This document shows positions 23,714 to 32,171 of a DNA stretch of 33,031 bases, one piece after another. Each line of letters starts with the position of its first letter. The first letter of the stretch is position 1. This DNA is from CAZFQD01 sp964520885 (GTDB lineage Bacteria > Bacillota > Clostridia > Oscillospirales > SIG519). Where the stretch lies: positions 1 through 33,031 of the forward strand of contig CAZFQD010000008.1 of assembly GCA_964520885.1 (NCBI GenBank), given 5' to 3'. The position numbers were made by a program, and so were the translations under genes. The notes under the pieces were generated by a model, which did no database searches, was not told where the DNA came from, and worked only from the letters and a program-made list of their open reading frames with translations.

Positions 23714-25264
23714 TTACTTAGCATATTCTATTGCACGATTTTCTCTAATAACATGAACTTTAATTTGACCGGGATATTCAAGTTCGCTTTCAATTTTATT
23801 AACAATATCTCTTGCCATTATAACTAACATATCATCGTTAACCTCTTCAGGTCTGACAATAATTCTTATTTCTCGCCCAGCTTGAATGGCAAAAGATTTA
23901 TCAACTCCTGCAAAGGAATTTGAAATTTCTTCTAATCTTTCAAGCCGTTTTATGTATGATTCTAAGTTTTCTCTTCTAGCACCCGGACGAGCCGCCGAAA
24001 TTGCATCAGCTGCTTGAACCAAGCAAGCAATAACTGTTTTTGCCTCAACATCACCATGATGAGATTGAATAGAATGAATAACTTCGTTATTTTCCTTATA
24101 TTTTTTTGCTAAGTCTACACCAATTTCTACATGAGAACCGTCAATTTCATGGTCTAATGCTTTTCCTATGTCGTGAAGTAAGCCAGCTCTTTTTGCTAAA
24201 TTAACATCTATTCCTAATTCAGCAGCAATAACACCGGATAAATAAGCTACCTCAATAGAATGATTTAATACATTTTGACCATAACTAGTTCTGTATTTTA
24301 GTCTCCCTAAAATTTTAATTAAATCTGGATGAACATTGTGAACGCCGGTTTCAAATGCAGCTCTTTCACCTTCTTGCTTAACGATAGCATCAACTTCTTT
24401 GCGAGCTTTTTCAACCATTTCTTCAATTCTTGTAGGATGAATTCTACCGTCAAGTATTAATTTTTCAAGTGAAAGCCTTGCTATTTCTCTTCTTATAGGA
24501 TCAAAACTTGATAGAGTTATCGCCTCTGGAGTATCATCAATAATTAAATCAACTCCTGTAAGTGTTTCAAGAGTTCTAATATTTCTACCTTCTCTGCCTA
24601 TAATTCTTCCTTTCATTTCATCATTTGGTAATACAACTACTGAAACAGTAGCCTCAGCAACAAAATCAGAAGCACATCTTTGAATAGCTAAAGAAATCAA
24701 TTCCCTAGCCTTAGAATCGGAAGTTTCTTTTATTTCCTGTTCAATATCTTTTATTTTTATTGCCGCTTCGTGCTTAATTTCTGATTCAAGAGATTTTAAC
24801 AAATAGTCTTTGGCTTGCTCTGCTGTATAACCTGAGATTTTTTCAAGCATAGCCAATTGGCTCTTTTTAATTTCTAAAGTTTCTAAAGTCGCAGCTTCAA
24901 CATTTTTTATCTTATCTAATAAGATATTTTCTTTATTTTCAATAATTTCAGTTTTTTTGTCAAGTTGTTTATCCTTTTGTTGAACCCATCTTTCTTGCCT
25001 TAAAACTTCATTTCGTCTCTCCTTGATTTCCATTTCTATCTCAGACCTGTTTTTGAAAATTTCGTCTTTGGCTTCAATTAATGCTTCCTTTTTTCTCGTT
25101 TCACCCGCTTTAATAGCATCATTTAGTATTCTTTTTGCTTCTTCTTCTGCCGAGCCTAATTTACCCTCGGCAATTTTCTTTCTATAAGTAACACCAAATA
25201 TAAATCCAACTATAACTGATACAATACCTACTATTATTGATATTATTATTCCTATTGCATCCAT
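23714..25264 (-). CDS. rny: Ribonuclease Y
   Basis: The 516-residue protein has the complete RNase Y layout: an N-terminal membrane helix (about 4-24), a long charged coiled coil (about 30-200), a KH RNA-binding domain with GRIIGREGRN, and an HD domain with LLHDIGKALDHE. It is the membrane-tethered endonuclease that starts mRNA decay in many Firmicutes. A sigma-A promoter lies about 110 bases upstream. An AGGAGG site is 16 bases from the ATG, further than usual; no nearer start codon is in frame. Confidence 0.96.
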   Translation of the reverse strand: MDAIGIIISIIVGIVSVIVGFIFGVTYRKKIAEGKLGSAEEEAKRILNDAIKAGETRKKEALIEAKDEIFKNRSEIEMEIKERRNEVLRQERWVQQKDKQLDKKTEIIENKENILLDKIKNVEAATLETLEIKKSQLAMLEKISGYTAEQAKDYLLKSLESEIKHEAAIKIKDIEQEIKETSDSKARELISLAIQRCASDFVAEATVSVVVLPNDEMKGRIIGREGRNIRTLETLTGVDLIIDDTPEAITLSSFDPIRREIARLSLEKLILDGRIHPTRIEEMVEKARKEVDAIVKQEGERAAFETGVHNVHPDLIKILGRLKYRTSYGQNVLNHSIEVAYLSGVIAAELGIDVNLAKRAGLLHDIGKALDHEIDGSHVEIGVDLAKKYKENNEVIHSIQSHHGDVEAKTVIACLVQAADAISAARPGARRENLESYIKRLERLEEISNSFAGVDKSFAIQAGREIRIIVRPEEVNDDMLVIMARDIVNKIESELEYPGQIKVHVIRENRAIEYAK

Positions 25265-25376
25265 ATTAAATAATTTTACACCTCCTATTTTTTTTTTTGT
25301 TTTTTAAATAAAAAGATAATAATCTATTAACCATATATGTACAAAAAGCCACTTACTTACAAATTGCACTTATTAT

Positions 25377-25405
25377 ATTTTACTCTTAAAAATAGATTAT
25401 GTCAA
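25377..25405 (-). promoter_or_regulatory. Promoter of rny
   Basis: On the minus strand a perfect TTGACA (25405-25400) and TAAAAT (25382-25377) are separated by 17 bases. It gives an untranslated leader of about 105 bases before rny. Confidence 0.7.
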
Positions 25406-25552
25406 GAAAAATAACTATTACATTTTTTTTATTATTTATGGGTGGATAGAAAAATTATATAAATGGAAAATTTGATAGACAAATATAATAATTTGCATTA
25501 TAATTTTAATGAAAACTTTTCGTTAATATTTTTTTTAGGGGGATTATTTATT

Positions 25553-25864
25553 TTGTCAAATTTATTTATTATACCTAATGAAATTCCAAAAGAAATAACA
25601 GAAATATTACATAGCAATGAAAATGTCCGTATTGAAAGAATTATTTCAAATGGGCAATGCTCTCCAGTTGACTTTTTTTATGACCAGCAAGAAACCGAAT
25701 GGCTTTTTCTTTTGCAAGGAAAAGCAATAATTTCTTTTAAAAATAATGAAAAAATTACCCTAAATAAAGGTGATAATTTATTTATACCAGCACACAAAAA
25801 ACATAGAGTTGAAAAAACAAGCACAAACCCACCTTGCATTTGGATTTGTGTTTATTATAAATAA
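25553..25864 (+). CDS. Small cupin-domain protein
   Basis: The roughly 103-residue protein has the cupin pattern: an ETEWLFLLQGKA strand pair, then KGDNLFIPAHKKHRVEKT, with His residues in the second motif that could bind metal. A longer frame begins at 25463, but AGGGGG (25537-25542) lies ahead of TTG at 25553, and the upstream segment looks non-coding, so TTG is preferred. Single-domain cupins of this size have varied roles and I cannot name a substrate. It is followed after 22 bases by a DNA glycosylase gene, probably co-transcribed. Confidence 0.75.
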   Translation: MSNLFIIPNEIPKEITEILHSNENVRIERIISNGQCSPVDFFYDQQETEWLFLLQGKAIISFKNNEKITLNKGDNLFIPAHKKHRVEKTSTNPPCIWICVYYK

Positions 25865-25886
25865 ATTGTAATTGGAAATGATTAAT

Positions 25887-26393
25887 ATGAAACTAAAAAA
25901 AACTTTTTATACTCAAGATGTGTTGATAGTAGCCCCATCTTTAATTGGCAAGTTATTATGCAGAAAACTGCCTAACAAAGAAATACTTAAATATCGCATA
26001 ATTGAAACAGAAGCCTATAAAGGCGAACAAGATACAGCATGCCATGCTCACAAAGGGAAGACACTTCGCACTGAAGTTATGTATCACAATGGTGGATGTG
26101 CTTATATATATTTTGTTTATGGAATGCATTATCTTTTAAATGTAGTAACAGGAAAAGAAAACGAGCCTCAAGCCGTCCTAATCCGCTCGGTTGAAGGCTT
26201 TAACGGACCAGCTAAGCTTACAAAAGCAATGCAAATAGACAAGTCTTTAAATGGTGCCGACCTTTTAGCAAACCAACTTTGGATAGAAGATGACGGTTTT
26301 ATAGCAAAACTCAAAGCCTCAAAAAGAATTGGTATTGACTATGCCTGTGATATATACAAAAATATTGAGTGGAGATGGACTATAAGCAATTAA
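25887..26393 (+). CDS. 3-methyladenine DNA glycosylase (AAG/MPG family)
   Basis: The 168-residue protein matches the alkyladenine glycosylase family: IIETEAY with catalytic Glu42, DTACHAHKGKTLRTEVMY, then YIYFVYGMHYLLNVV, where the YGM segment contacts DNA. It excises alkylated or deaminated purines in base-excision repair. The ATG at 25887 follows GGAA at a better distance than the TTG at 25872 or ATG at 25878. It is slightly short for the family, ending soon after RIGIDYA, but no core element is missing. Its stop lies in a run of loose CAATTAA heptads. Confidence 0.9.
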   Translation: MKLKKTFYTQDVLIVAPSLIGKLLCRKLPNKEILKYRIIETEAYKGEQDTACHAHKGKTLRTEVMYHNGGCAYIYFVYGMHYLLNVVTGKENEPQAVLIRSVEGFNGPAKLTKAMQIDKSLNGADLLANQLWIEDDGFIAKLKASKRIGIDYACDIYKNIEWRWTISN

Positions 26394-26407
26394 CAATGAA
26401 CAAAATT
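26387..26407. repeat. Loose heptad run across the glycosylase stop codon
   Basis: CAATTAA, CAATGAA and CAAAATT follow in register, and the TAA stop at 26391-26393 is inside the first. Three degenerate units alone are weak; the context of other heptad arrays in the window makes it worth recording. Confidence 0.35.
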
Positions 26408-26492
26408 TAAACGGGCGTGAATATACAAGTTTAAGAAAAAGGTTAGATCTGATATTATTAAATTTAAGAATAGAAAACTAATAATTACTATC

Positions 26493-26534
26493 CTAACTCC
26501 TCATTCCTCATTCCTCATTCCTCATTCCTAATTA
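26493..26534. repeat. Heptanucleotide tandem repeat (CTCATTC)
   Basis: CTAACTC is followed by four perfect CTCATTC units (26500-26527) and CTAATTA. The array lies in the 250-base gap between the glycosylase and the ferritin-like gene. The rest of that gap holds a possible promoter: TTGCCC at 26543-26548 and TAAAGT at 26567-26572, spaced 18. Confidence 0.85.
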
Positions 26535-26639
26535 TTAACCTTTTGCCCTCTTTTTTAATATACTGTTAAAGTATTTTAGAAAGGAGTTTTATTTATAGAT
26601 GAAACATTAGAAGTTGTTGGTTGTTTTGGAGAAAGCTCA

Positions 26640-27044
26640 ATGCAATATGCCGATACATTAAAGGAATTCATTATGGCTGAACTATTGGATAGTCGTTATT
26701 ATACCATTTTATCTCAAAAAGCCCCAAACAAAGAAACTACAAGAATATTTAAAAACATGGCAAACGATGAATATAAACATGCAAAGAGATTTGCGGCTGC
26801 ATATTTTTTAATTACAGGGAAAACTTATTTTCCTTCCTATAATGAGTTGCCACCAGTAATAGTTCCTTCGTATAAAGAAGCATTAAGAGATAGATATATG
26901 GCACAAAGTAAAGATGCAATAAAATATCCACTATTTGCCGCACAAACTACTGACCCTTGCTTAAAACATATGGCTATCAAAACAGGTAATGATGAAGAAA
27001 AACACGCAGAAATTATATATGAATTAATTGAAAATTTGGTATAA
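26640..27044 (+). CDS. Ferritin-like (rubrerythrin-type) protein
   Basis: The 134-residue helical protein has two ExxH iron-ligand pairs, DEYKH (Glu44, His47) and DEEKH (Glu119, His122), plus Glu14 in the first helix, so it forms a ferritin-like di-iron bundle. The expected glutamate of the third helix is not obvious and the rubredoxin tail of true rubrerythrin is absent. A role in peroxide reduction or iron handling in anaerobes is likely. The ATG at 26640 has GGAGA seven bases ahead. The frame is open further back, and a stronger AAGGAG lies eight bases before an in-frame ATA at 26595, which would add 15 residues. Confidence 0.82.
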   Translation: MQYADTLKEFIMAELLDSRYYTILSQKAPNKETTRIFKNMANDEYKHAKRFAAAYFLITGKTYFPSYNELPPVIVPSYKEALRDRYMAQSKDAIKYPLFAAQTTDPCLKHMAIKTGNDEEKHAEIIYELIENLV

Positions 27045-27082
27045 ATTCGTATCAATTAGTAAACATATTTAAAAATAAATTA

Positions 27083-27129
27083 CCCTTGCTCTAATGCTTT
27101 GATTTTACAAATCACATATAGGGCAAGGG
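27083..27129. terminator. Hairpin between convergent ferritin-like and pspC genes
   Basis: CCCTTGCTCTA (27083-27093) pairs with TAGGGCAAGGG (27119-27129) with one wobble pair, around a 25-base loop. The loop is large for an intrinsic terminator, but the position between convergent genes fits. Confidence 0.45.
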
Positions 27130-27162
27130 ATTATTTTGCTATTAATATTTTGTTTATCAATT

Positions 27163-27363
27163 CTAAACAGGCTCTTCAGGAATAATTACATCCAAAATAA
27201 TATACAAAATTATACCGCCTATAAAGAATCCACAAAAAATAGAGATTACTGCATAAGCCACTCGGACAATTGTGCTATCAATTCCAAAATATTGAGCTAT
27301 TCCACCACATACACCGTCAATTTTCTTATCTGTTCTTGACTTATAGAGTTTTTTTCCTTCCAT
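27163..27363 (-). CDS. PspC domain protein
   Basis: The 66-residue protein is a lone PspC domain: KLYKSRTDKKIDGVCGGIAQYFG, written here as its parts KLYKS, DGVCGG and AQYFG, followed by one long hydrophobic segment that spans the membrane. PspC proteins take part in envelope-stress signalling, but small stand-alone members in Firmicutes are poorly understood. The ATG at 27363 with AGAGGGG ahead is preferred to 27390. The gene comes after the 103-residue-class unknown gene on the same strand. Confidence 0.85.
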   Translation of the reverse strand: MEGKKLYKSRTDKKIDGVCGGIAQYFGIDSTIVRVAYAVISIFCGFFIGGIILYIILDVIIPEEPV

Positions 27364-27381
27364 TAATACACACCCCTCTTT

Positions 27382-27416
27382 ACAATTCAAAATTGAAAAT
27401 AGACAATTGGTAATTT
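27382..27416. repeat. Degenerate heptad run between pspC and the unknown gene
   Basis: ACAATTC, AAAATTG, AAAATAG, ACAATTG and GTAATTT follow in a seven-base register. It starts two bases after the stop of the upstream minus-strand gene. The units are loose, so this is less certain than the perfect arrays. Confidence 0.4.
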
Positions 27417-27417
27417 A

Positions 27418-27717
27418 TTATTTACCTTTCAATGCTCTGTCAAGCCAAATGCTTGCAATATCCATTGCATTGTAAAGCCCGTCCTTTTCTGACTTTTTAA
27501 CAACAATATCCTTAGCCTTTAAATCTGTATCAGTATGTTGAAGCTGAATTGAAACCTTAGTTGCAACATCCAAATCCTTATTTTTTTCAGTTTCTAATAT
27601 TTGCATCATAATAACAAATTTATCCGATAAATTACCATAATAAATAATATCACCACATCGGACTAATGGATACCCTTTATACATTAAAAACTTTTCTTTT
27701 AATTTTTTGGTTGCCAT
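27418..27717 (-). CDS. Small conserved-looking protein of unknown function
   Basis: The 99-residue protein, counted from the ATG at 27717 with GAGG six bases ahead (an earlier in-frame ATG is at 27729), has a beta-rich centre, LVRCGDIIYYGNLSDKFVIM, and a helical end, AMDIASIWLDRAL. No signal peptide or membrane helix is seen. I recognise no family. Lys-rich ends and small size could fit a regulatory or RNA-associated protein, but nothing in the sequence decides this. It is transcribed divergently from the large wall hydrolase gene at 27974, probably with pspC. Confidence 0.7.
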   Translation of the reverse strand: MATKKLKEKFLMYKGYPLVRCGDIIYYGNLSDKFVIMMQILETEKNKDLDVATKVSIQLQHTDTDLKAKDIVVKKSEKDGLYNAMDIASIWLDRALKGK

Positions 27718-27891
27718 AATATGCCTCATTTCAAAATAATTTATTTAATAATATCATTATATTAATATTTCTAAATAAATATATCACATTATTTATTTTT
27801 TGTAAAGAAAAGATAGGATATATTTATTTTATTATTTGTTGGTAAATTGATTTTTGAATTTTTTTTCTGCTTATATTTTTTTTAAAAAGTC

Positions 27892-27920
27892 TTGTAAAAA
27901 ACCATAGAAAATGGTAGAAT
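27892..27920 (+). promoter_or_regulatory. Promoter of the GHL10-amidase gene with palindromic spacer
   Basis: TTGTAA (27892-27897) and TAGAAT (27915-27920) are 17 bases apart. The inverted repeat ACCATAGAAAATGGT (27901-27915) fills most of the spacer and could be an operator. A second -10-like TATAAT lies at 27923-27928. Confidence 0.45.
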
Positions 27921-27973
27921 ATTATAATATAATGAAATAATATATTTGTTAAATCTCTTTTGGTGGTGATTTA

Positions 27974-30900
27974 ATGGCATATAAAAAGAAAAAGAAAAAG
28001 AAAAATATTAATATAGCTTTAATATTTGCTATATGTGTTGTAACAACTTTCTTTTCTGTAATGCTTTTAACTCGCAACCTTTTTTCAAAAGATATTTATG
28101 CTGAGCCTGCACCCAGTAGCCAAACTGTTTCTGATACTATTAGTAGTGAAACACCTACAGTTTCAATAGAAGAAACTGAAAATATACTATTAAATGAATT
28201 TAAAATAAACCCTATTGCCGATAATTTATCTATAAAGGCTATGAATATTCGTATTGGCCAAGACAAAGATTTTCCTTCAAATTCAGTAAAGTCGCAAAAA
28301 GCCTTAGAGCAAGAATTAAAAGGAATTTTAGATTACGCTAAAAATCTCGGTATGAATTCTGTGGTTATAGATGCTACTCCATTTGCCAATGCAATTTATC
28401 CTTCAAATATTCTCCCTCTTAGCAATTCTATTTATTCAAAAGAAGGAATAACTGCCGAATACGACCTATTAAAATTTACAATTGATGAGGCAAAATCAAG
28501 AAACTTAAAGGTTATTGCTTCAATTAATCCTTTGCTTGTTTGTCCGCCAAAAGGTGATACTACCAAATATAAAGCAATAAATGAAGAATCAACTGTTAAA
28601 TTAGATGATGGTTCTATTTATTATAACCCTTCTTTATTTGAAGTCCGAGATTTAATTGAAAATGTTGCAAAAGAAATTGCATCCTATGATTTATATGGAA
28701 TAATTTTAGAAGATATTAATTATCCCACTAAGGATTTCAATGATAATTTAGCCTATTTAAAAAGCGACAGTAATTTATCTATAGAAGATTTCAGAAGAAG
28801 AAATACTGACTTAATATTAGTTAAAAGTATTAGTGCAATAAAAACTATTAATCAAAACATATTAGTTGGTGTTAGTTGCTATGGAATTTGGGACATTTAT
28901 GATAATCAAACTGATGGAATTGATATTAAAGCTCAAAAATCATCATATAATGATTACTATGCTGACAGTTTAAACTGGATAAACAAGGGCTATATTGATT
29001 TTCTATGCCCTAAAATAGAATGGTCAACCGAAAATAAAACATACTCTTTAAAGAAAATTTCCTCGTGGTGGGCAGAAAAAATAAATGATAGTGGCATTAA
29101 TCTTTATTTTTCTCATCCTGCATATAAAGTCGGCGGGAAAGAAATTGGCTTTAATAGCATTTCTGAACTTTCAAAAGAATATGATTATTTACGAGGAATA
29201 GCTCAATATGGAGGAAGCTTTTTTGATAGTTATAAATCTTTAAAAGAAAATACAAATAGCACTGAAGCACTTGTTTTATTGTTCAAGGGGTTACTTGACT
29301 TTTCAACTATTAGCAATACTCTTGCAATAACCTCTCCAAAAAGCGGCACCACAACCGATATAGAAAACATTTCAATTAGGGGTGCTTGCGATAATAATTT
29401 TCCATTAACAATGAATGGCAAGACTATTAAACCTACTTCAAAGGGTATTTTTGCTATTGATGTAACCTTAAAGCCCGGTAAAAACTCGTTTAAATTTTCA
29501 CATAAAGGAAAAACTCAAACATTAACTATTACATATAAAATTGTTGTTTTAAAGGATATTAGTCCTTCAACTGACATAGTTTTAAATGGCGACTCTTTGC
29601 TTAATGTTAGTGTTACAGCACATAAAGATAGTGTTATAAGCGGAGTATTTAATGGGCAAACAGTTACATTTGTTGCGGTAGCAAATGAAAGTGATAAAAA
29701 TCATGATGAAAAAAGCGAAAACGCTGAATTTATTAAATATAGCGGTTCGTTTACAATGCCACAGGCAATAGATGAGGTTCAAAATTTAGGAAAAGCAACA
29801 GTAACAGCATCATTCAAAGGTTTTACTGAAGTATTAAAAACTGCAAATGTTAGTGTTAATGCAAAAGAAATTGTCCCTGTTGGTAATTATCATATTGTGG
29901 AAATAGTTTCTCCTTATGCACAATGCTATGATATTGACATTAAAAGCCATGCTTCAAGCCCTAATTTTTTCTTTTTACCAAAAGGAACAAAAGATTTTAT
30001 AGAAAGCGAAATCTATGATACTACAAGTGGCAAAGACACTTCTCTCTGGGTGCTTAAAAGTGGACAAAAGGTTAAAAAAGCAGACTGTAAAGACTATAAT
30101 ATTAGCGAAATATTAAATAATGATATTACCTCAATTAAAACTGAGCAATTAAAAAAATCAACCATTATTACCTTTGAGGGAGCAAAAAATGCAATATATA
30201 AAGCAAGTTTTAATAACTCATTTCCAAATTTAAACAAAGCTGATTTTCAACCGAAATTTGATACTGCATTTGATGCAACTTTACTTGAAATAACATTATA
30301 TAATACTTCAAATGCTCCTGATATTGAAATTTTTTCTTGTCCTATTATTAATAGTGTTACAAAAACAAAAATAGATGAAACAACTTATAAATACACATTT
30401 ACATTAAAAGAAAAGGGCAAGTTTTTCGGGTTTAAGGTGGATTATAATGAAAATGGCGATATGTATTTAAAAATCAATAATCCTATCGTATTATCTTCCG
30501 ATGTGGATAAACCATTAAATGGAATCAAAATAATGTTAGACCCGGGTCATGGTGGAATTGATGGAGGAGCCAATCCTTATCCTTCTTTGAAATTGCCTAA
30601 TGAATGCCAACTTAATCTAATCATCTCAAATTATTTAAAAGATTATTTAAATGAATTAGGTGCTACAGTTATTATGACAAGGACGGATAATGAAACCACA
30701 GTATCCTTAGATGATAGAGTTCAAAAGGCTTGGTCCGAGCAACCTGATATATTTATTAGTATTCATAATAATAGTTATGGTTCAACTGCAAGAGGAGTAA
30801 CAACACTTTACTTTTATGGTTTTAATTCAAACCTTGCAAAGGCTATACATAACTCGGTTTTGAGTGTTCATAAATATGCCAATGGGGGTAATAATTATAA

Positions 30901-31078
30901 TAGTGTTACCCGTTATCAAACAACTCATATTCTTAGAAATTCGCAAACTATGTCATTACTTATTGAATGTGGTTTTATGTCCAATGCCGAAGAATATCAA
31001 TGGCTTTGCGAACCTGAAACAGCACCAAAAATTGCAAAAGCAATAACCGATGGGTTAATGGAATACTTTAAAAGTTGA
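27974..31078 (+). CDS. Exported GHL10-type glycosidase/N-acetylmuramoyl-L-alanine amidase fusion
   Basis: The 1034-residue protein begins with a lysine run and a hydrophobic anchor (about 14-36), so it is exported and perhaps membrane-bound. Residues about 70-400 resemble the GHL10 glycoside-hydrolase-like family (NIRIGQDKDFPS, GVSCYGIWDIY, YIDFLCPKIEW). Beta-sandwich-like parts follow. The C-terminal Amidase_3 domain (about 850-1032) has its zinc ligands His859 (DPGHGG), Glu877 (PNE) and His931 (SIHNN) and catalytic Glu998 (ECGFM). The amidase cuts the MurNAc-L-alanine bond; the first domain may cleave the glycan. GHL10 with an amidase suggests remodelling of wall or spore septum. GGTGGTG precedes the ATG. 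The adjacent glucosaminidase gene suggests a shared wall-hydrolysis role. Confidence 0.88.
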   Translation: MAYKKKKKKKNINIALIFAICVVTTFFSVMLLTRNLFSKDIYAEPAPSSQTVSDTISSETPTVSIEETENILLNEFKINPIADNLSIKAMNIRIGQDKDFPSNSVKSQKALEQELKGILDYAKNLGMNSVVIDATPFANAIYPSNILPLSNSIYSKEGITAEYDLLKFTIDEAKSRNLKVIASINPLLVCPPKGDTTKYKAINEESTVKLDDGSIYYNPSLFEVRDLIENVAKEIASYDLYGIILEDINYPTKDFNDNLAYLKSDSNLSIEDFRRRNTDLILVKSISAIKTINQNILVGVSCYGIWDIYDNQTDGIDIKAQKSSYNDYYADSLNWINKGYIDFLCPKIEWSTENKTYSLKKISSWWAEKINDSGINLYFSHPAYKVGGKEIGFNSISELSKEYDYLRGIAQYGGSFFDSYKSLKENTNSTEALVLLFKGLLDFSTISNTLAITSPKSGTTTDIENISIRGACDNNFPLTMNGKTIKPTSKGIFAIDVTLKPGKNSFKFSHKGKTQTLTITYKIVVLKDISPSTDIVLNGDSLLNVSVTAHKDSVISGVFNGQTVTFVAVANESDKNHDEKSENAEFIKYSGSFTMPQAIDEVQNLGKATVTASFKGFTEVLKTANVSVNAKEIVPVGNYHIVEIVSPYAQCYDIDIKSHASSPNFFFLPKGTKDFIESEIYDTTSGKDTSLWVLKSGQKVKKADCKDYNISEILNNDITSIKTEQLKKSTIITFEGAKNAIYKASFNNSFPNLNKADFQPKFDTAFDATLLEITLYNTSNAPDIEIFSCPIINSVTKTKIDETTYKYTFTLKEKGKFFGFKVDYNENGDMYLKINNPIVLSSDVDKPLNGIKIMLDPGHGGIDGGANPYPSLKLPNECQLNLIISNYLKDYLNELGATVIMTRTDNETTVSLDDRVQKAWSEQPDIFISIHNNSYGSTARGVTTLYFYGFNSNLAKAIHNSVLSVHKYANGGNNYNSVTRYQTTHILRNSQTMSLLIECGFMSNAEEYQWLCEPETAPKIAKAITDGLMEYFKS

Positions 31079-31099
31079 AAACTAATTTTCAATTACTGT

Positions 31100-31127
31100 G
31101 AATACTGACCACTAACTACTGACTACT
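31100..31127. repeat. Heptad repeat between the two wall-hydrolase genes
   Basis: GAATACT, GACCACT, AACTACT and GACTACT follow in register, each ending in ACT. They fill the 64-base gap just before the GGAGGTGTGG ribosome site of the glucosaminidase gene. Confidence 0.6.
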
Positions 31128-31142
31128 ATTTGGAGGTGTGGT

Positions 31143-32093
31143 ATGGCTAAGCGATATAAAAAAGTGAACACAACTAAAAGAAAGCAGGTTGTTTTGGCAT
31201 CTGTTGCATTAGTAGTATTTACAATAGTTATTGCCGGAGTAATTGTCAAGGCAAATCAAGGTTTGTTTAAAAGTGTTTTTAATAATAACAATTATACAAT
31301 TATAAGTTCAGTTGTTTCTTCAAACGAAAATTCAATAACTTCAAGCGAAGTGCCTTCAAGCTATTTTTCATCGAAAATTATTGATGTTTTAAATTCATCA
31401 AGTAGTAATTTTTCTTCAGATATTTTAAGTTCAAAATCAACTTCAGAGCCAACCAAATCACCTACGCCTACACCTACTCCAATGCCTACGCCTACACCTA
31501 ATCCTACAAACTCTCCTGTTCCAACCCCTGTCCCTACACCGAACATTCAAAATTTAACAATTATGGGGATAAACAATAGTGAAATAACAGCACAAAAAAT
31601 GGTTGATTTTATAAGTTCAAAAAGTCCAGTGCTTAATTGCACTCCTTTAGAATTGGTAAATTTATATTTAAGTATTGGTGAAAAATATGGAGTTAGGGGA
31701 GATATAGCCTTTTGTCAAGCAATAAAGGAAACTAATTGGTTTAGATTTACAGGAGATGTAAAGTCAGACCAAAATAATTTCTGCGGTTTAGGTGCAACTG
31801 GAAACGGAGCCGAAGGAGAACATTTTTTTTCTCCACAAATTGGAGTAAGAGCACATATTCAGCATTTATTTGCATATGCCACAAAGGATAATATTCCTCA
31901 AGGTGAAACAATTGTTGACCCGAGATTTAGCCTTGTTAATCGTGGTAGTGCCATAAAATGGACTGGTTTAGCAGGAAAATGGGCTGTTCCAGGATATGAT
32001 ATTACATTATACACAAGTTTTGAACAAGCATTTTACAATAATGCAACCTACGGACAATTAATATTACAAAAATACAGCGATTTATTAAAATAA
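31143..32093 (+). CDS. Membrane-anchored glucosaminidase (GH73-like) with Pro-Thr linker
   Basis: The 316-residue protein has a cytoplasmic basic start, one membrane helix (about 16-36), a Ser-rich stretch, and a low-complexity Pro-Thr linker (about 100-135) built of PTP and PTPTP units. A C-terminal glucosaminidase domain follows, with probable catalytic Glu196 in AIKETNWF and the pattern NNFCGLGATG. It should cut the glycan strand of peptidoglycan outside the cell, with the linker reaching through the wall. It lies 64 bases after the amidase gene on the same strand, so the two may act together on the wall. Confidence 0.9.
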   Translation: MAKRYKKVNTTKRKQVVLASVALVVFTIVIAGVIVKANQGLFKSVFNNNNYTIISSVVSSNENSITSSEVPSSYFSSKIIDVLNSSSSNFSSDILSSKSTSEPTKSPTPTPTPMPTPTPNPTNSPVPTPVPTPNIQNLTIMGINNSEITAQKMVDFISSKSPVLNCTPLELVNLYLSIGEKYGVRGDIAFCQAIKETNWFRFTGDVKSDQNNFCGLGATGNGAEGEHFFSPQIGVRAHIQHLFAYATKDNIPQGETIVDPRFSLVNRGSAIKWTGLAGKWAVPGYDITLYTSFEQAFYNNATYGQLILQKYSDLLK

Positions 32094-32116
32094 CATAAAT
32101 TTACATTTATCATTAC

Positions 32117-32144
32117 TTGACTTATAATTTTAAAAGCGTATAAT
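32117..32144 (+). promoter_or_regulatory. Promoter of smpB (and probably ssrA)
   Basis: TTGACT (32117-32122) and TATAAT (32139-32144) are 16 bases apart, 27 bases ahead of the smpB ATG. Confidence 0.65.
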
Positions 32145-32171
32145 ATAAATACCCTTATTTTTGGAGGAAAT

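Noticed and set aside
27730..27973. Cyclic di-GMP or other riboswitch ahead of the wall hydrolase
   Set aside because: The stretch is almost pure A/T apart from the promoter and shows no conserved aptamer sequence or stable multi-stem fold.
31361..31546. Glycine- and valine-rich minus-strand reading frame
   Set aside because: It is the antisense shadow of the Pro-Thr linker of the glucosaminidase, with no ribosome site or promoter of its own.
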